64,000 nucleotides of DNA, from the NCBI GenBank assembly GCA_964019425.1, contig OZ025851.1, positions 124,001 to 188,000 of the forward strand. Reading direction: 5' to 3'. A model generated the notes under the pieces. The model searched no databases. It saw nothing but the letters and a program-made list of their open reading frames with translations, and was not told where the DNA came from. Source of the stretch: Flectonema sp. DT1601. Lineage: Eukaryota > Euglenozoa > Diplonemea > Diplonemida > Diplonemidae. The first letter of the stretch is position 1. Every line of letters begins with the position of its first letter. Positions 12,239 to 22,146 of this stretch are shown piece after piece. Both the position numbers and the translations under genes were made by a program.

Positions 12239-15091
12239 TTACTCAGCCAATTCCGCAGCATCAAATGCTCCATAATTATATAACTCCACGCAGTCAGACT
12301 CGCTGATAATATTCGCAGGTCTGCCAGATGGAGATACGTTCGATTCAATACTGATGTTGTTGCTACTTAAAGCTGAACATTTAGAGGGTTTCGTCATACT
12401 ACTTGAATTTGTTGTCGGTTTAGTTCCAGGGGATGACTCACTCGGGTCAATCGATGAGTATTTATAAATCCCAACTGAATCAGTTTCTGTAGGAGGTTTA
12501 AATATCGATATGGTCTCTTTTTCTGACATTGGAGAGGTGAGAGTCATCTCTACAAGTGGGATGGCATTCGGAGGTATTCCAACTGAGGTTACAGTCAACC
12601 TCATGCGAACCGAGACAAACATCTGCAGCAGTATCCTAACACTACAGAGTGAAAGCGAGACGTACACACATATAAATCCAATCTGATGGGTTGACCCGTT
12701 TACATCTCTAAAAGAAAATCCATAACCAAAACACCCCATTGCAACTAATGCTAATACCTGTGTCGCCAACGACAATTCATTTAAGAGAGGAGATATGAAA
12801 GGATACGTTGAAACGTGTGCGATGCACAATATTCCAATTAGAAACGCGCTGATAACTGATTTAATAAGACACCCATCGTATGACTTAAGGTTAAGGCTTG
12901 AGACCAAACAGAGAGATGTTAAAATTATCAATTCGAAAATTAAAAATCTTCCATTTCGAAAAATTCCTTTCTCACACGCATAGCTGTCGAAGAAGACTCC
13001 GTAAGATGATAGGGTGTCGCATGAAGAGTTCCATTGTTTGTCTCCAAAAATATATTTTCTAATTCGGTCGATCCTACTTAACTGAATTAGTTTTGCTTCT
13101 CTAGCACATATATCACCACAAACCTTAATAGCATACACCACAGCAAGACATACAACTATACCAAAGATACTGACTAAAACAAACCCAGCTCCTTCACGAC
13201 CAATTATCTGAAATGAACTTCGGAGAGTTCCAAAGTAGAGCAATACAGGTGCTAGTAACATGCTCGACGGATATCTAATGTTCGGAACTTTGTTTTTAAA
13301 AAACCTCTCCGTGAGATAAAGAAATAATCCAACAACAATACAAAATGCGATATTAAAAACAACATATCCAGCAGAGTCAGATTCAGATATAGATGTAATA
13401 CCGACACCTCTGTAAATATGTTTAGAATTGAAAGTCACGTCATCTCCTCTAACGCAATCCCATGTGTTTGCAACGACTGTTACTATTTGAACAGCAGGTG
13501 AAGTAGAAGCACTGCTAGTGAGAAGACTAGCAAGCATTAATAATATAAAAATAATTTCATTTACTAAAGGAAGACTACCAGGTGAAGCTGATGGCACATC
13601 AGGTGAAATCGGAGATTCATTCTCTCCAATTGGAGGTGAGTCTGCTATGATCCCCGAATCAGAAATCACAACAGGAGAGACAAATACTTTATTACTAATC
13701 TGATTTAGATGAGTTTTATCGTCCGCAATCATTACAAACTCTGTACCACCAGTCAACAGCTGTACTACATAAAATGATTTCACAAAATCAACTGCCGTTG
13801 CTGAATTAACTGTTTGAAATAAACTGTTCACATATCTCATATAAAGAATACCAAATTCAAAGTATAAATAAACCATCGATCTGTCTCTCAGTTGCAAAAC
13901 AGTCACTCTGTCAATCGTATTGATAGCCGTGGAAAAGACTGTCGCCGTTGAAGATCGTTTTCCACTAACAGCGTTGATACATTGAACTAAAACATCAGTT
14001 TGTTGTTTTGAAAGTAGTGTTGCGCAAATATGTTTATCAGAATCACTGTTGTAGATTACAGTGATATCAGAAAGGATCATTCCTGGTTGGAAGTACAATG
14101 GTGATATTGCTAAGTCGACGTCTAGATCAGAACTTATTGGATATCCGAGTGTGCTTTGAGGAGAATAAGATACGAATGCGTAAGAACCATCATCAAGCAT
14201 AGCGGCATTAATACTTTCGATGTCACTGGTTGACCTTCCTATTAACTTATCAGGGATTATCACAGCACCCTCTCCATCATATCCAACACCACGTAAGACT
14301 TTAGCGTTATCAGTAACATATAAAACAATGTATGAACCGGTACCTGATTTACGTGGTAAGACAACAACTTTATCAGATTTAATGTTCGTATCAGTCCGAA
14401 CTGGTCCAAATTTAGCTTGCTTAGTCAAAGAGAACAGTTGACGATTTCGAGTATCTGTAGTAGTCCAAACAATAATGATGCCTCCTCCAGATACTTTAGT
14501 TGCGTCAAACAACACGCACCCAGGGGCTGATGTATTGAACGTTCCTTTTTGTGCATAGATTCCCGTTACAATACCGTAGAATTCTAAGTGAATTATTTGT
14601 TTAGATTGTATGAAATATATTAAAACAAAACCATCTTCAGTCATAAGCATCACAGAATTCTTTACATCTAAAGGAGCAGTTGTTGGTACCGTTTCAGGGT
14701 GTTGTACTATAGTACAGTTTTCTTTATTCACACACGTTTCGATCAGCTTTGATTCGGTTCTGACCGTTACGTTATGACAAGAGCCAATACTGTTGTAGGC
14801 ACAGCTCACGATACACTCTCCATTCTTAGGGCAATTTACTACAGCTGATTGACAAGCCTTGTCTGAACCAGCGCAAGTTAGTCGAAGGTTTCCCTGTTGT
14901 TTCGATTCTTGTTTTACTACCAGATTGTTGCAAGATGATTCCCCAATGCATGATACTGAACAAAAACCTTTTTCAGGACACTTTACATTTCTACAAGGTT
15001 TCTTGTTGGAACACGTCAAAGTACAGTCTTGATCATTTGGGCATTGACTCAAACAGCAGCTTACGATCAATATAAATATCACAGCTCTCAT
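12239..15091 (-). CDS. Cys-rich multi-pass membrane protein with large ectodomain
   Basis: A single exon of 950 residues from the ATG at 15091. A signal peptide (MRAVIFILIVSCCLSQC) leads to a Cys-rich domain at about 17-130 with repeated C-x-x-x-C and CPxxGxC-type motifs, then about 350 residues of beta-rich sequence resembling propeller blades. A Ser/Pro-rich linker leads to roughly seven hydrophobic helices between about 540 and 835 and a Ser/Thr-rich cytoplasmic tail. The layout suggests a surface receptor or adhesion protein, but I cannot place the family. I preferred this start because a CACCACAG acceptor lies 15-20 nt upstream. A five-codon upstream frame overlaps the ATG. The final codons GAG-TAA-GT also match a splice donor, so a further C-terminal exon is possible. 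Confidence 0.85.
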   Translation of the reverse strand: MRAVIFILIVSCCLSQCPNDQDCTLTCSNKKPCRNVKCPEKGFCSVSCIGESSCNNLVVKQESKQQGNLRLTCAGSDKACQSAVVNCPKNGECIVSCAYNSIGSCHNVTVRTESKLIETCVNKENCTIVQHPETVPTTAPLDVKNSVMLMTEDGFVLIYFIQSKQIIHLEFYGIVTGIYAQKGTFNTSAPGCVLFDATKVSGGGIIIVWTTTDTRNRQLFSLTKQAKFGPVRTDTNIKSDKVVVLPRKSGTGSYIVLYVTDNAKVLRGVGYDGEGAVIIPDKLIGRSTSDIESINAAMLDDGSYAFVSYSPQSTLGYPISSDLDVDLAISPLYFQPGMILSDITVIYNSDSDKHICATLLSKQQTDVLVQCINAVSGKRSSTATVFSTAINTIDRVTVLQLRDRSMVYLYFEFGILYMRYVNSLFQTVNSATAVDFVKSFYVVQLLTGGTEFVMIADDKTHLNQISNKVFVSPVVISDSGIIADSPPIGENESPISPDVPSASPGSLPLVNEIIFILLMLASLLTSSASTSPAVQIVTVVANTWDCVRGDDVTFNSKHIYRGVGITSISESDSAGYVVFNIAFCIVVGLFLYLTERFFKNKVPNIRYPSSMLLAPVLLYFGTLRSSFQIIGREGAGFVLVSIFGIVVCLAVVYAIKVCGDICAREAKLIQLSRIDRIRKYIFGDKQWNSSCDTLSSYGVFFDSYACEKGIFRNGRFLIFELIILTSLCLVSSLNLKSYDGCLIKSVISAFLIGILCIAHVSTYPFISPLLNELSLATQVLALVAMGCFGYGFSFRDVNGSTHQIGFICVYVSLSLCSVRILLQMFVSVRMRLTVTSVGIPPNAIPLVEMTLTSPMSEKETISIFKPPTETDSVGIYKYSSIDPSESSPGTKPTTNSSSMTKPSKCSALSSNNISIESNVSPSGRPANIISESDCVELYNYGAFDAAELAE

Positions 15092-15105
15092 AGTATAGTA
15101 AGCAT
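15088..15105 (-). promoter_or_regulatory. Upstream ORF overlapping the start of the Cys-rich membrane protein
   Basis: The frame ATG-CTT-ACT-ATA-CTA-TGA begins two bases after the CACCACAG acceptor and its stop overlaps the main start as ATGA. If the acceptor defines the mRNA 5' end, this is the first ATG ribosomes meet, and main-frame translation would depend on termination-reinitiation or leaky scanning. Confidence 0.5.
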
Positions 15106-15357
15106 TGCTGTGGTGATAAATAATATAAAAGAAAATAATTTTTAACATAAGGTAGCTTAGGTATTCATGTTTTAGTTTTTTTTTTTTTTTTTTTCCTGTT
15201 TAGTTATCTGATTGGTATTTAATTAATTTTTAAAAAAATACATAAAAAAAAAAAATTATAAATAAACAAAACATCCAAAGTCTGACAAGATCAGGATTCT
15301 GATTATAAGAAATTGATAAAAAAAAATAAAATGTGTAAATGGTTTTTTTTCTCAACA

Positions 15358-16935
15358 CTAAACGCTGTTTCTTTTACTCCATAAAAGCGCATGCCTCACT
15401 GATCCCAAACGAAAGGAAGCAACTCGACCAGGGTTGCTGCTACATCTGCGAAAAGATGTTCCGAGGACTTCTAGTAGCGGTGATTTTGAATCAGAGGGAG
15501 GACGAGGTTCGTTCATTGAACCGTATTTCGTATTTAACATCGTTTTGAGTATTGAAACTGTTATTCGGTTGATTTTACTGACTAAGAAATTCCTTCTTTT
15601 TGAAAGTATGCAAAGTCTGTTCCCCCACATCCGCTGAACTACAGCAACACCACCATCATCGCCATAGATCCTAAGCTTGACACATAATTTAGAAAACATA
15701 AATAACTCTTTAGCAATAATCCAGTTGAATGATGTCAGATCATTCAAAGCGAGATTGCGTTCAGTAGAATTCTTAAGTAAGAAATCAGGTTGTAAGGAAC
15801 GTGATCCTACCTGACAAGATTCGTCGCGTGATTTATCACAACTTTCGTCAGTCACGATGTCTTCTTTCGAAATTTGAACACTGCAGTCCTTTAGTAGTAT
15901 GATTTTATTTTGCATTTCGGTTATGATTGAGTTGCTTAGGTTTTTAGCATCTCTCATGGAGGCTCCGAATACCAACACTCTGGTAGCTGGACTGCTTTGA
16001 TCAAGTGTAGCTGATATAGACAGACCGTATTCCATTATTCTACTCGTGTATGCGTCTAGTAGTCGTTGAGTCATTCCAACTTTTGGTTGGATACTCACGA
16101 CGGATAAAATTTTGTGAAATACATCTGTGAGAGAACTGCAAAAAACATTAGTACTGTCGTCTGTTTCTCGTAGAGTTCGTACTATCGGAGCGAAGTCAAC
16201 GAACGTTATTAATTCTTTGAAATCTATTTTTAATTTATCAAAAATATCTTTAACTGCCGTCAATTTCATCTTAGCTCGAACTAATATTTTCGCTCCTATT
16301 CCATAGTTCTCTCTGAACTGTTTAAGTGATTTGTATAGTTTTCGTTTATTTCCTCCAACGTTCATTAGTAACCGGCCAACGTCTACACGTTCTTTTATTA
16401 ATTGTGTTTTTAAACGGGAGATTTTCTCTTTGTGATCAACGATAACAGCTTCATTGCAGTGTGTTGGTGTGAAGAGAACCGGAGCATAAACTTCATCGGT
16501 CTTTATGTTCAACTGATTTCTAAGAATTGTAAGCTCTTGTAGATATTGCATTCGACTCGTATTTAAATGAGATCGAAATTTTTCAAGTTGACTTGAAATA
16601 CAAAGCGCACATGTTGTTCTTTGATATAGTTCTTTTTCACACGTAAAAAGAAGTTCACGAGACGTCATGAGCTCTGATTCCAAATGACAGATCGCTCTTT
16701 TGGGAATCTCAACATTAAGAACTCTATCTAGTAAACTATCAACTATCGGCGATATAACCTCCAAGGGTGTTCTTAATTTCATTATGACTGTTTCAGGTGC
16801 TAAGATCATACCTCGTAGTTGACATAATACAACTCTCACTTGGTCAATTAAAACACTGTTTGATCCCCAACTTCTGAGTATGCTGAAAATTTTTTCATTT
16901 GCTTGTTCAAAATGAAGTCGAAGTTGTTTTCCCAT
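15358..16935 (-). CDS. Helical protein of unknown function, 525 aa
   Basis: The frame from ATG 16935 (MGKQLRLHFEQ) to a TAA at 15358 encodes 525 residues. I rejected the open extension to 17121 because it is homopolymer-translated Lys/Phe sequence with a pyrimidine-rich tract and an AAAAAAAG acceptor-like site. The protein is largely alpha-helical, with heptad-like stretches near residues 90-150 (QEL/LRNQL) and 170-230, and a Ser/Arg-rich basic C-terminus. No catalytic motif or transmembrane helix is seen. It could be a cytoskeletal or ciliary scaffold, but this is a guess. A two-codon upstream ATG frame (ATG-TGT-TGA) lies just before the start. Confidence 0.75.
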   Translation of the reverse strand: MGKQLRLHFEQANEKIFSILRSWGSNSVLIDQVRVVLCQLRGMILAPETVIMKLRTPLEVISPIVDSLLDRVLNVEIPKRAICHLESELMTSRELLFTCEKELYQRTTCALCISSQLEKFRSHLNTSRMQYLQELTILRNQLNIKTDEVYAPVLFTPTHCNEAVIVDHKEKISRLKTQLIKERVDVGRLLMNVGGNKRKLYKSLKQFRENYGIGAKILVRAKMKLTAVKDIFDKLKIDFKELITFVDFAPIVRTLRETDDSTNVFCSSLTDVFHKILSVVSIQPKVGMTQRLLDAYTSRIMEYGLSISATLDQSSPATRVLVFGASMRDAKNLSNSIITEMQNKIILLKDCSVQISKEDIVTDESCDKSRDESCQVGSRSLQPDFLLKNSTERNLALNDLTSFNWIIAKELFMFSKLCVKLRIYGDDGGVAVVQRMWGNRLCILSKRRNFLVSKINRITVSILKTMLNTKYGSMNEPRPPSDSKSPLLEVLGTSFRRCSSNPGRVASFRLGSVRHALLWSKRNSV

Positions 16936-18332
16936 TATCAACACATAATTAGTTTTTTTTTGTTTGTGTAACTTTTTTTCGGAGAGAGAAAAAAAAAATA
17001 TAAAAAATATAAAAAATTTACTAGTAGGAAATAAATGTCGGTAGTTTTTTTTTTTTTTTTTTTTCTTTCTCATGCGACGAAAACAATGCGGATCTTTGTG
17101 TACTTTGTTTGTAAGATTCATGGCATTGGTGTGTGTCAGAATGAATTTCTTGTCTCTCCAACAACATCGACGTCAGAGATAAAGAGTGGATTTCTTTTTT
17201 TCCTTCGTACGTTGCTACAGCATTTGGACTGTTTCCATAAACAGACTTCAGTAAGAAGACTAAATTGGAAAAAGTTTTTGAAAAAAACTTCAAAAAAAAA
17301 AAAAAAAATGCAATTACCAAGAACAAAATATCAAATTTAACTAAAAACCAAAAAAAAAAAAATCCACCAGAGAATGACTGGTGGCGTGGGGGTGGTCAAT
17401 AGCAGTGGCTAATAAACCAAGAAAACAAAAACAAAACAAAACAAACAAGAAATTAGCTGTACATCAGGAGTACAAAGGCAACAGTAGCATCATAATTGAA
17501 CTCGACTACTGGGGGGTAAAAGAGAGACAACTGTACGTCAAAAAGAAACCAACGTACAAACAAAATTACGTTTTTTCGATAGTGAGGTTGCCCTTTACAG
17601 GTTAATTTAAAATAATTTTTAAACACACAAAGTAAAAAACCAGTTAGATAAATTTAATCAAACCAGTTTAGTCGAGACGGGATCTTTTTCTTCACACAAG
17701 AAGAGAGAAACACTCTTATTCCTTAACCCAATGCATGCATTCATGCTATCTGGTTGGAGACTTAATCTCTCACAGTCGATAACACGTTAAATAAATGATC
17801 AAAAGGAATAGAAAAAAAGAGTTCGGAGATTTAAAAAAAAAAAAAAAAAAAACATTCAGATCAGTACTATATATTTCGTTGAACGAAGATAGAACCCGTG
17901 TCGCACAGGGGGAACAAATCACGATGATTATAAGAAAATAATGGCTTTCAATCTGAATAGTTTCTTCTTCCCGACTACGTCGATTACAAAAAAAAAAAAT
18001 AAATAGGAAAGGGAAAAAAAAAAAAAAAAAACTATCACGTAGCAATAGCAAACGTGTTCTCAATTATGTTTATAGGATGATTGACTTTCTCATTTCAACA
18101 AATTATTCTTAGGCTCTGATAAAAAAAAATAACTGAGAAAAATTAACAAAAAAAAAAAACATCAGTTTTGATATTTCAAAAAAAAAAAAAAAAAAAAAAA
18201 AAAAACAGTTTCCACCAGTGTACCAGAGAAGCAGCTTTTACGTTTCTGTTTTTTTTTTTTTTTTTTTGCAAAAACGTAAGTAGAAGGACAAAAAGGAAGA
18301 ACTATATCAGTTGTCCTGCCAACTAAACTAAC
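16936..18332. other. 1.4-kb spacer, no recognised gene
   Basis: T run at 17046-17063 and A runs at 17296-17309, 17833-17852, 18015-18030 and 18178-18205, separated by unremarkable sequence. Short open frames on both strands lack motifs. On the minus strand an AAAAACAG acceptor near 18265 followed by about 14 open codons could serve as a 3' exon of the PH-like gene, but this is unproven. Confidence 0.45.
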
Positions 18333-19361
18333 TTACTCAAGGGGAACTGGAACACAAGTCACAACTATTCTATTATTACGACGAGTAAACATGGCAGGCT
18401 CGTCACTTGTGATGGCGGAATAAGACGTTTCTGGTGATGAAAAAGAAGCCCAAGAACGCTCATGAGAATCCAATGAGCGACGATGTGTCGGAACCTCTCG
18501 CGCCATCGGTACAGATTGCATCGATTGCTGAAAGAAGTCTCGTGGAGACTGCGAATATGTTCTTTCCATATCAGGAACCTCCATAGAAGGTGATGTAAAA
18601 GAAGCCCAGGAACGTTCATGAGGATCTATTGAGGGACGCTTTGAGTCAGCTGTCGGAACCTCTCGCACCATCGGTACGGATTGCATCGATTGCTGAAAGA
18701 CGTCTCGTGGAGACTGCGAATATGTTTTTTCAACATCAGGAATCTCTGACATCATAAATGACGACGATTGTTTCAACGGATCATCAGTCTTCTGAGAAGT
18801 AACGGGTAGCCGAAATGATGGATGCGATTTTTGTTTTTTCCATTTTTCCATTTTTTGAGCCGGACTTATGTATGCAGCTGTTTTTTTTATATTCGCCGCC
18901 GCCGCTAATCCACCCGGAGAAGTGTCTCTGTAAACAGAAAAAGGCTTATTACCCAACACTGACCTAAATATGTTTTCAACAGCGTCTGGAGTCGATGGTT
19001 TTGGTAGGTTTCTTCTGTCGTCTCGGAGGGCTAACAATAAGGCTGGTTCACCACTTTCTGGTTTCACTCTAATTAATATTTCATAGTTTGCATGAGTTTG
19101 ATGAGACTTGTCTGGTTTCTCCAGATGACTATAGCTCATTCCCTCAACCACACCTACTTGAAATACTCTTCTCAATCTTCCCTTAAAATCTGTTAAGTAG
19201 ACAGCTCTCGTCGTAATCGCAAGAATTCGTTTCTGTCTTCTCTCAAGAAACCCTTTACAAACTTTGTGCACTACCCAACATAGTTTTAGTTCTCCTGATA
19301 GCATAGCATTCTTCATTTTACTTGCTAATTCATGATTCGCAACGATTGTTGGAGATGACAT
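18333..19361 (-). CDS. PH-like domain protein with internally duplicated Ser-rich tail
   Basis: One exon, 342 residues from the ATG at 19361 (MSSPTIVANHEL), which follows an AAAACAG acceptor. Residues about 10-130 look like a PH/TH1-like fold: the KRILAITTRAVYLTDFKGRL strand pair is the signature of PH-like and myosin TH1-type lipid-binding domains. The tail (about 205-315) contains two copies of a roughly 50-residue unit with VEKTYSQSPRD, QQSMQSVPM and HERSWASF segments, rich in potential phosphorylation sites. A role in membrane or phosphoinositide binding is inferred. The last codons GAG-TAA-GT coincide with a strong splice donor, so an additional 3' exon cannot be excluded. Confidence 0.82.
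   Translation of the reverse strand: MSSPTIVANHELASKMKNAMLSGELKLCWVVHKVCKGFLERRQKRILAITTRAVYLTDFKGRLRRVFQVGVVEGMSYSHLEKPDKSHQTHANYEILIRVKPESGEPALLLALRDDRRNLPKPSTPDAVENIFRSVLGNKPFSVYRDTSPGGLAAAANIKKTAAYISPAQKMEKWKKQKSHPSFRLPVTSQKTDDPLKQSSSFMMSEIPDVEKTYSQSPRDVFQQSMQSVPMVREVPTADSKRPSIDPHERSWASFTSPSMEVPDMERTYSQSPRDFFQQSMQSVPMAREVPTHRRSLDSHERSWASFSSPETSYSAITSDEPAMFTRRNNRIVVTCVPVPLE
18441..18748. repeat. Tandem duplication within the PH-like gene
   Basis: Two direct copies, about 18441-18580 and 18597-18748, share long identical stretches (for example the segment encoding QQSMQSVPM). They encode the two homologous tail units, and nucleotide identity is high enough to suggest a recent event. Confidence 0.9.
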
Positions 19362-19578
19362 TATAAACAAACAATCTGTTTTTGGATGGAAATAAGTTGA
19401 TTTGGAAGGGCTGAGTGTTTGATTGAAGTAACTAATCTGTTTTTCATATTCTTCTCGCCGCGTCTATTTGTAGAAGTAAGTCTTTAGTAAGGAGGGGAGT
19501 TGAAGTTAACAATTAATTTTATTGCAAAAACGGCATTATCGGAGGGAATAAAAAAAAAAAAAAAAAAATTAAACTTTT

Positions 19579-20361
19579 CTACAGCATTTGGAACGTTAGT
19601 CGTCTGATAACATCTGTGTCAGCTGTCATTCTCTGAAAAGCATCAAGTGTAAGTGACCCGTCCGAATTCGAGGGAGTTGTATTTTCAGAGAGAATCTTTC
19701 CAACGACAAAATCCATGTCATCTTCAGACAGAGAACCACCACAGAGTTTACCAATCGTCTCTGACAAGTCAATGCTACTTAGAAGTCCATCTCCATCTGT
19801 GTCCCAAAGCCTGAACGCGAATCGAAGTTTTTCATCTTTAGTGGCACTGCTTGAGAATACCGAAAGACTTTTTACAAATTGCTCAAAAGTTACGATTTCT
19901 GGAAGGGACAAGACATCGAGAAGTCGACTTTGTAATGGATGATAACGGAATTCATCCAACAAAAAAACATCTTCTCGTTTTATAAAATCAATCTCACTGC
20001 TGTCTATCATCTTATACTTTGTGTATAATTGTTGAATTTGACCTTCATCAAATAAAGTAACCATTTTATAATTCTCGACTTCAATAACTGTCAAAGGTAC
20101 GATTGTTTTGTTGTATTTTTTATTATCAACTATCAAATTGTTTGGAACCGTTTCTTCATTTTTATTGATCGGGTTTGACCGCTGAGATTGATGCAAAGAT
20201 GTCTTACCGATACTATCATTATGTGAATGATTGTCTTCGCTGTTTTTAAACCAACCGCTAATCGGTTTAGTGGTTGCTGCTATTGAGACTCTTCGTTGTT
20301 TATTATTAAAATCAGGTTGTTCAATGTCTGGTTTGGTTTGACTTGATTTCGATGATCCCAT
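19579..20361 (-). CDS. Calcineurin-B/CIB-like EF-hand protein with N-terminal extension
   Basis: One exon of 260 residues; the ATG directly follows an ACATTAG acceptor-like site. The N-terminus MGSSKSS fits an N-myristoylation signal (Gly2, Ser6). About 90 polar residues precede the EF-hand region. The C-terminal half contains one canonical calcium loop, D-T-D-G-D-G-L-L-S-S-x-D near residue 187, and a second degenerate loop near SDGSLTLDAF, with FRLWD and FxxFVKSLSVF helices typical of calcineurin B and its relatives. It probably acts as a calcium-dependent regulatory subunit tethered to membrane. Calcineurin B itself lacks such an extension, so orthology is uncertain. Confidence 0.85.
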   Translation of the reverse strand: MGSSKSSQTKPDIEQPDFNNKQRRVSIAATTKPISGWFKNSEDNHSHNDSIGKTSLHQSQRSNPINKNEETVPNNLIVDNKKYNKTIVPLTVIEVENYKMVTLFDEGQIQQLYTKYKMIDSSEIDFIKREDVFLLDEFRYHPLQSRLLDVLSLPEIVTFEQFVKSLSVFSSSATKDEKLRFAFRLWDTDGDGLLSSIDLSETIGKLCGGSLSEDDMDFVVGKILSENTTPSNSDGSLTLDAFQRMTADTDVIRRLTFQML

Positions 20362-20807
20362 CTAATGTGTAAAACAAGGAACTGAACGGTGATAAATAAA
20401 AGTTTCACAATTCGTTTTATTATCAATAAGGGTTTGTGTTGTGAACCGTTACCCGTTCAGAAAAAAAACCTGCTTGAAAAAAAAAAAAGAATATATTAGG
20501 AAATCTCAATATAATTTGCGTTTGTTAAAAGAATCATAATAAAGTCAGCCCCCCCTTTTTGTATGAAAAAAAAGGGGGAAAAAATGTTTTTTTTTTTTTT
20601 TTTTGTTTTTTTTTGACTGATTTTATTTTACATCATCCTGAAAGTTCAGATTGTTCATACAAAGAACCGGATGACTCAGATGACCACTTAACTACTTTAT
20701 TTTTTGATATCAAAAAATCTTTCTTTTGGTATCCAAGTAAGCATCACTTCAATACGGAAGTGTACTGTAGTCGTTTAACCAACGAAAAAACAGTAGAAAA
20801 AACTAAT
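20362..20807. other. Short spacer
   Basis: Contains the leader of the EF-hand gene and the 3' region of RPB10, with an A run near 20480 and T runs near 20590-20604. No further gene is seen. Confidence 0.5.
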
Positions 20808-21153
20808 CTAATGAGGGACGGCTTCAACTTGTCTGTCATAACCAGTACCGTATGCAGTCGGGTTAACAATTAAGTTCTCAGGAACGTTCTTTCTATCACC
20901 ACTATACTTCAGTAAGATTGGTACCAAATCAACGTGAGTTAACATCATTCGACGACAGCAATACCTGTTTAGGGTTTTGTATTGGAGATATAAAATAAAG
21001 AATTCCTTTAAAAAAGAAAATCACAAACCTTTCCAATCCACAATAATCCAAAGCTTCTCCTTCTGTGTATCCATGCTTTACTAAGTTAAGAAACTGATCT
21101 CTTTTATTTCCGATGACTTTCGCACATGTGAAACACCTGACTGGGATGATCAT
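20808..21153 (-). CDS. POLR2L: RNA polymerases I/II/III shared subunit RPB10 (RPABC5)
   Basis: Two exons, 21029-21153 and 20808-20964, separated by a 64-nt GTTTGT...AACAG intron, encode 93 residues. This small zinc subunit is shared by the three nuclear RNA polymerases. The zinc ligands are visible as C-F-T-C near the N-terminus ([10 protein letters not shown]) and the adjacent pair in RYCCRRM, which is split by the intron; [12 protein letters not shown] and [10 protein letters not shown] match the family. The usual protein is 65-75 residues, and here about 25 extra residues follow the last helix. A TTTCAG acceptor precedes the ATG by a short A-rich leader. Confidence 0.96.
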
Positions 21154-21203
21154 TTTTTTTTTTTGCTTTCTGAAAAAAAAAAATGTTTTTTGTCAGTGAA
21201 AAG

Positions 21204-21238
<35 letters not shown>

Positions 21239-22146
21239 TAAAATAATGCTGACGACCATGCGACATTCTACAATCTGCTTTTACAAGTCAAACTGTGGCG
21301 AGTAATTCCCTCGAACATGCACACAGGCGGTGATTAACCACCAGACTCTATAAAATGAGTTTAAGACCTGTGAGCTGCCGTCACAGCGAAAACCACAATT
21401 CGACTTCCAAAACAAAAAAGTAAAGTTCGCAAAAAGTTTGTCAACAGAGAGCTAACAGAGTCTGGGATAGCATAAAGAGAGGTTTTACATATTTTTATTT
21501 TATGCAACGAAAAGAAGGAAAAAAAAAAAAAAAATCAATTAAAATACTCTTTTCTTCTTTTGTTTTTTCTCTTCCGATTAACGGAAGAACAAAACGACTA
21601 ATAAAGTGAGACATCAACATCATCTTTAGATATTTCCATAATTAGCGATGCTGAATGCCTCACTTCTCCATGTTTATTTTTGATCAATTTAAAAAAAACT
21701 AGGAGTCTTAATTTTTGATTAAAGAGTATTTCTATATATCAACACATCTTGTAGAGCGTGTATCAGAAATCCCTTTACGAGATGAAGTACACTTGTTAAC
21801 GATGTGGAAAGTAAAATATCAGTTAGCAGAATTGTCTATGTTGTTTATTTCCTTCTTCACAACACGTCTGCTACTGACTATCACGTCACTTGCCAGTGAC
21901 GTGATTGGAGTAAAAACAGTCAACAACTTTGTTGATGTCAATAACAATAAAAGAAAAATTAACATGTGCCTCTTTCTGAACAACACTCTAGTCTCGTTGC
22001 AGCTTTTGGAACTGAGACACCTGGAAAAGCGACGCAGAAACGACTTAATTCCATCTTCTCAAAACAGAAAAAAGGAACATGAAAAAAAAAAAAAAAAAAA
22101 GACATCTGCTGCTCAAGGTTAGCGGAGGACGGAAAAGTGTATTCTC
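21154..22146. other. Spacer; probable 3' untranslated region of the selenoprotein gene
   Basis: Read on the minus strand this follows the selenoprotein stop at 22147. It contains an A run at 21204-21232, a perfect 11-bp hairpin at 21880-21905 and an imperfect stem-loop at 21728-21770. No protein gene was recognised. If the TGA is read as selenocysteine, a SECIS element should lie in this stretch. Confidence 0.5.
21880..21905. other. Perfect inverted repeat (11-bp stem, 4-nt loop)
   Basis: ATCACGTCACT and its exact reverse complement flank TGCC. It lies about 240 nt downstream of the selenoprotein stop. It lacks the flanking UGA/GA quartet expected of a SECIS core, so its role is unknown. Confidence 0.75.

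Noticed and set aside
15091-15148. Longer N-terminus for the Cys-rich membrane protein (start at 15148)
   Set aside because: It would place an acceptor-like CACCACAG inside the coding region and put a second hydrophobic stretch before a clear signal peptide.
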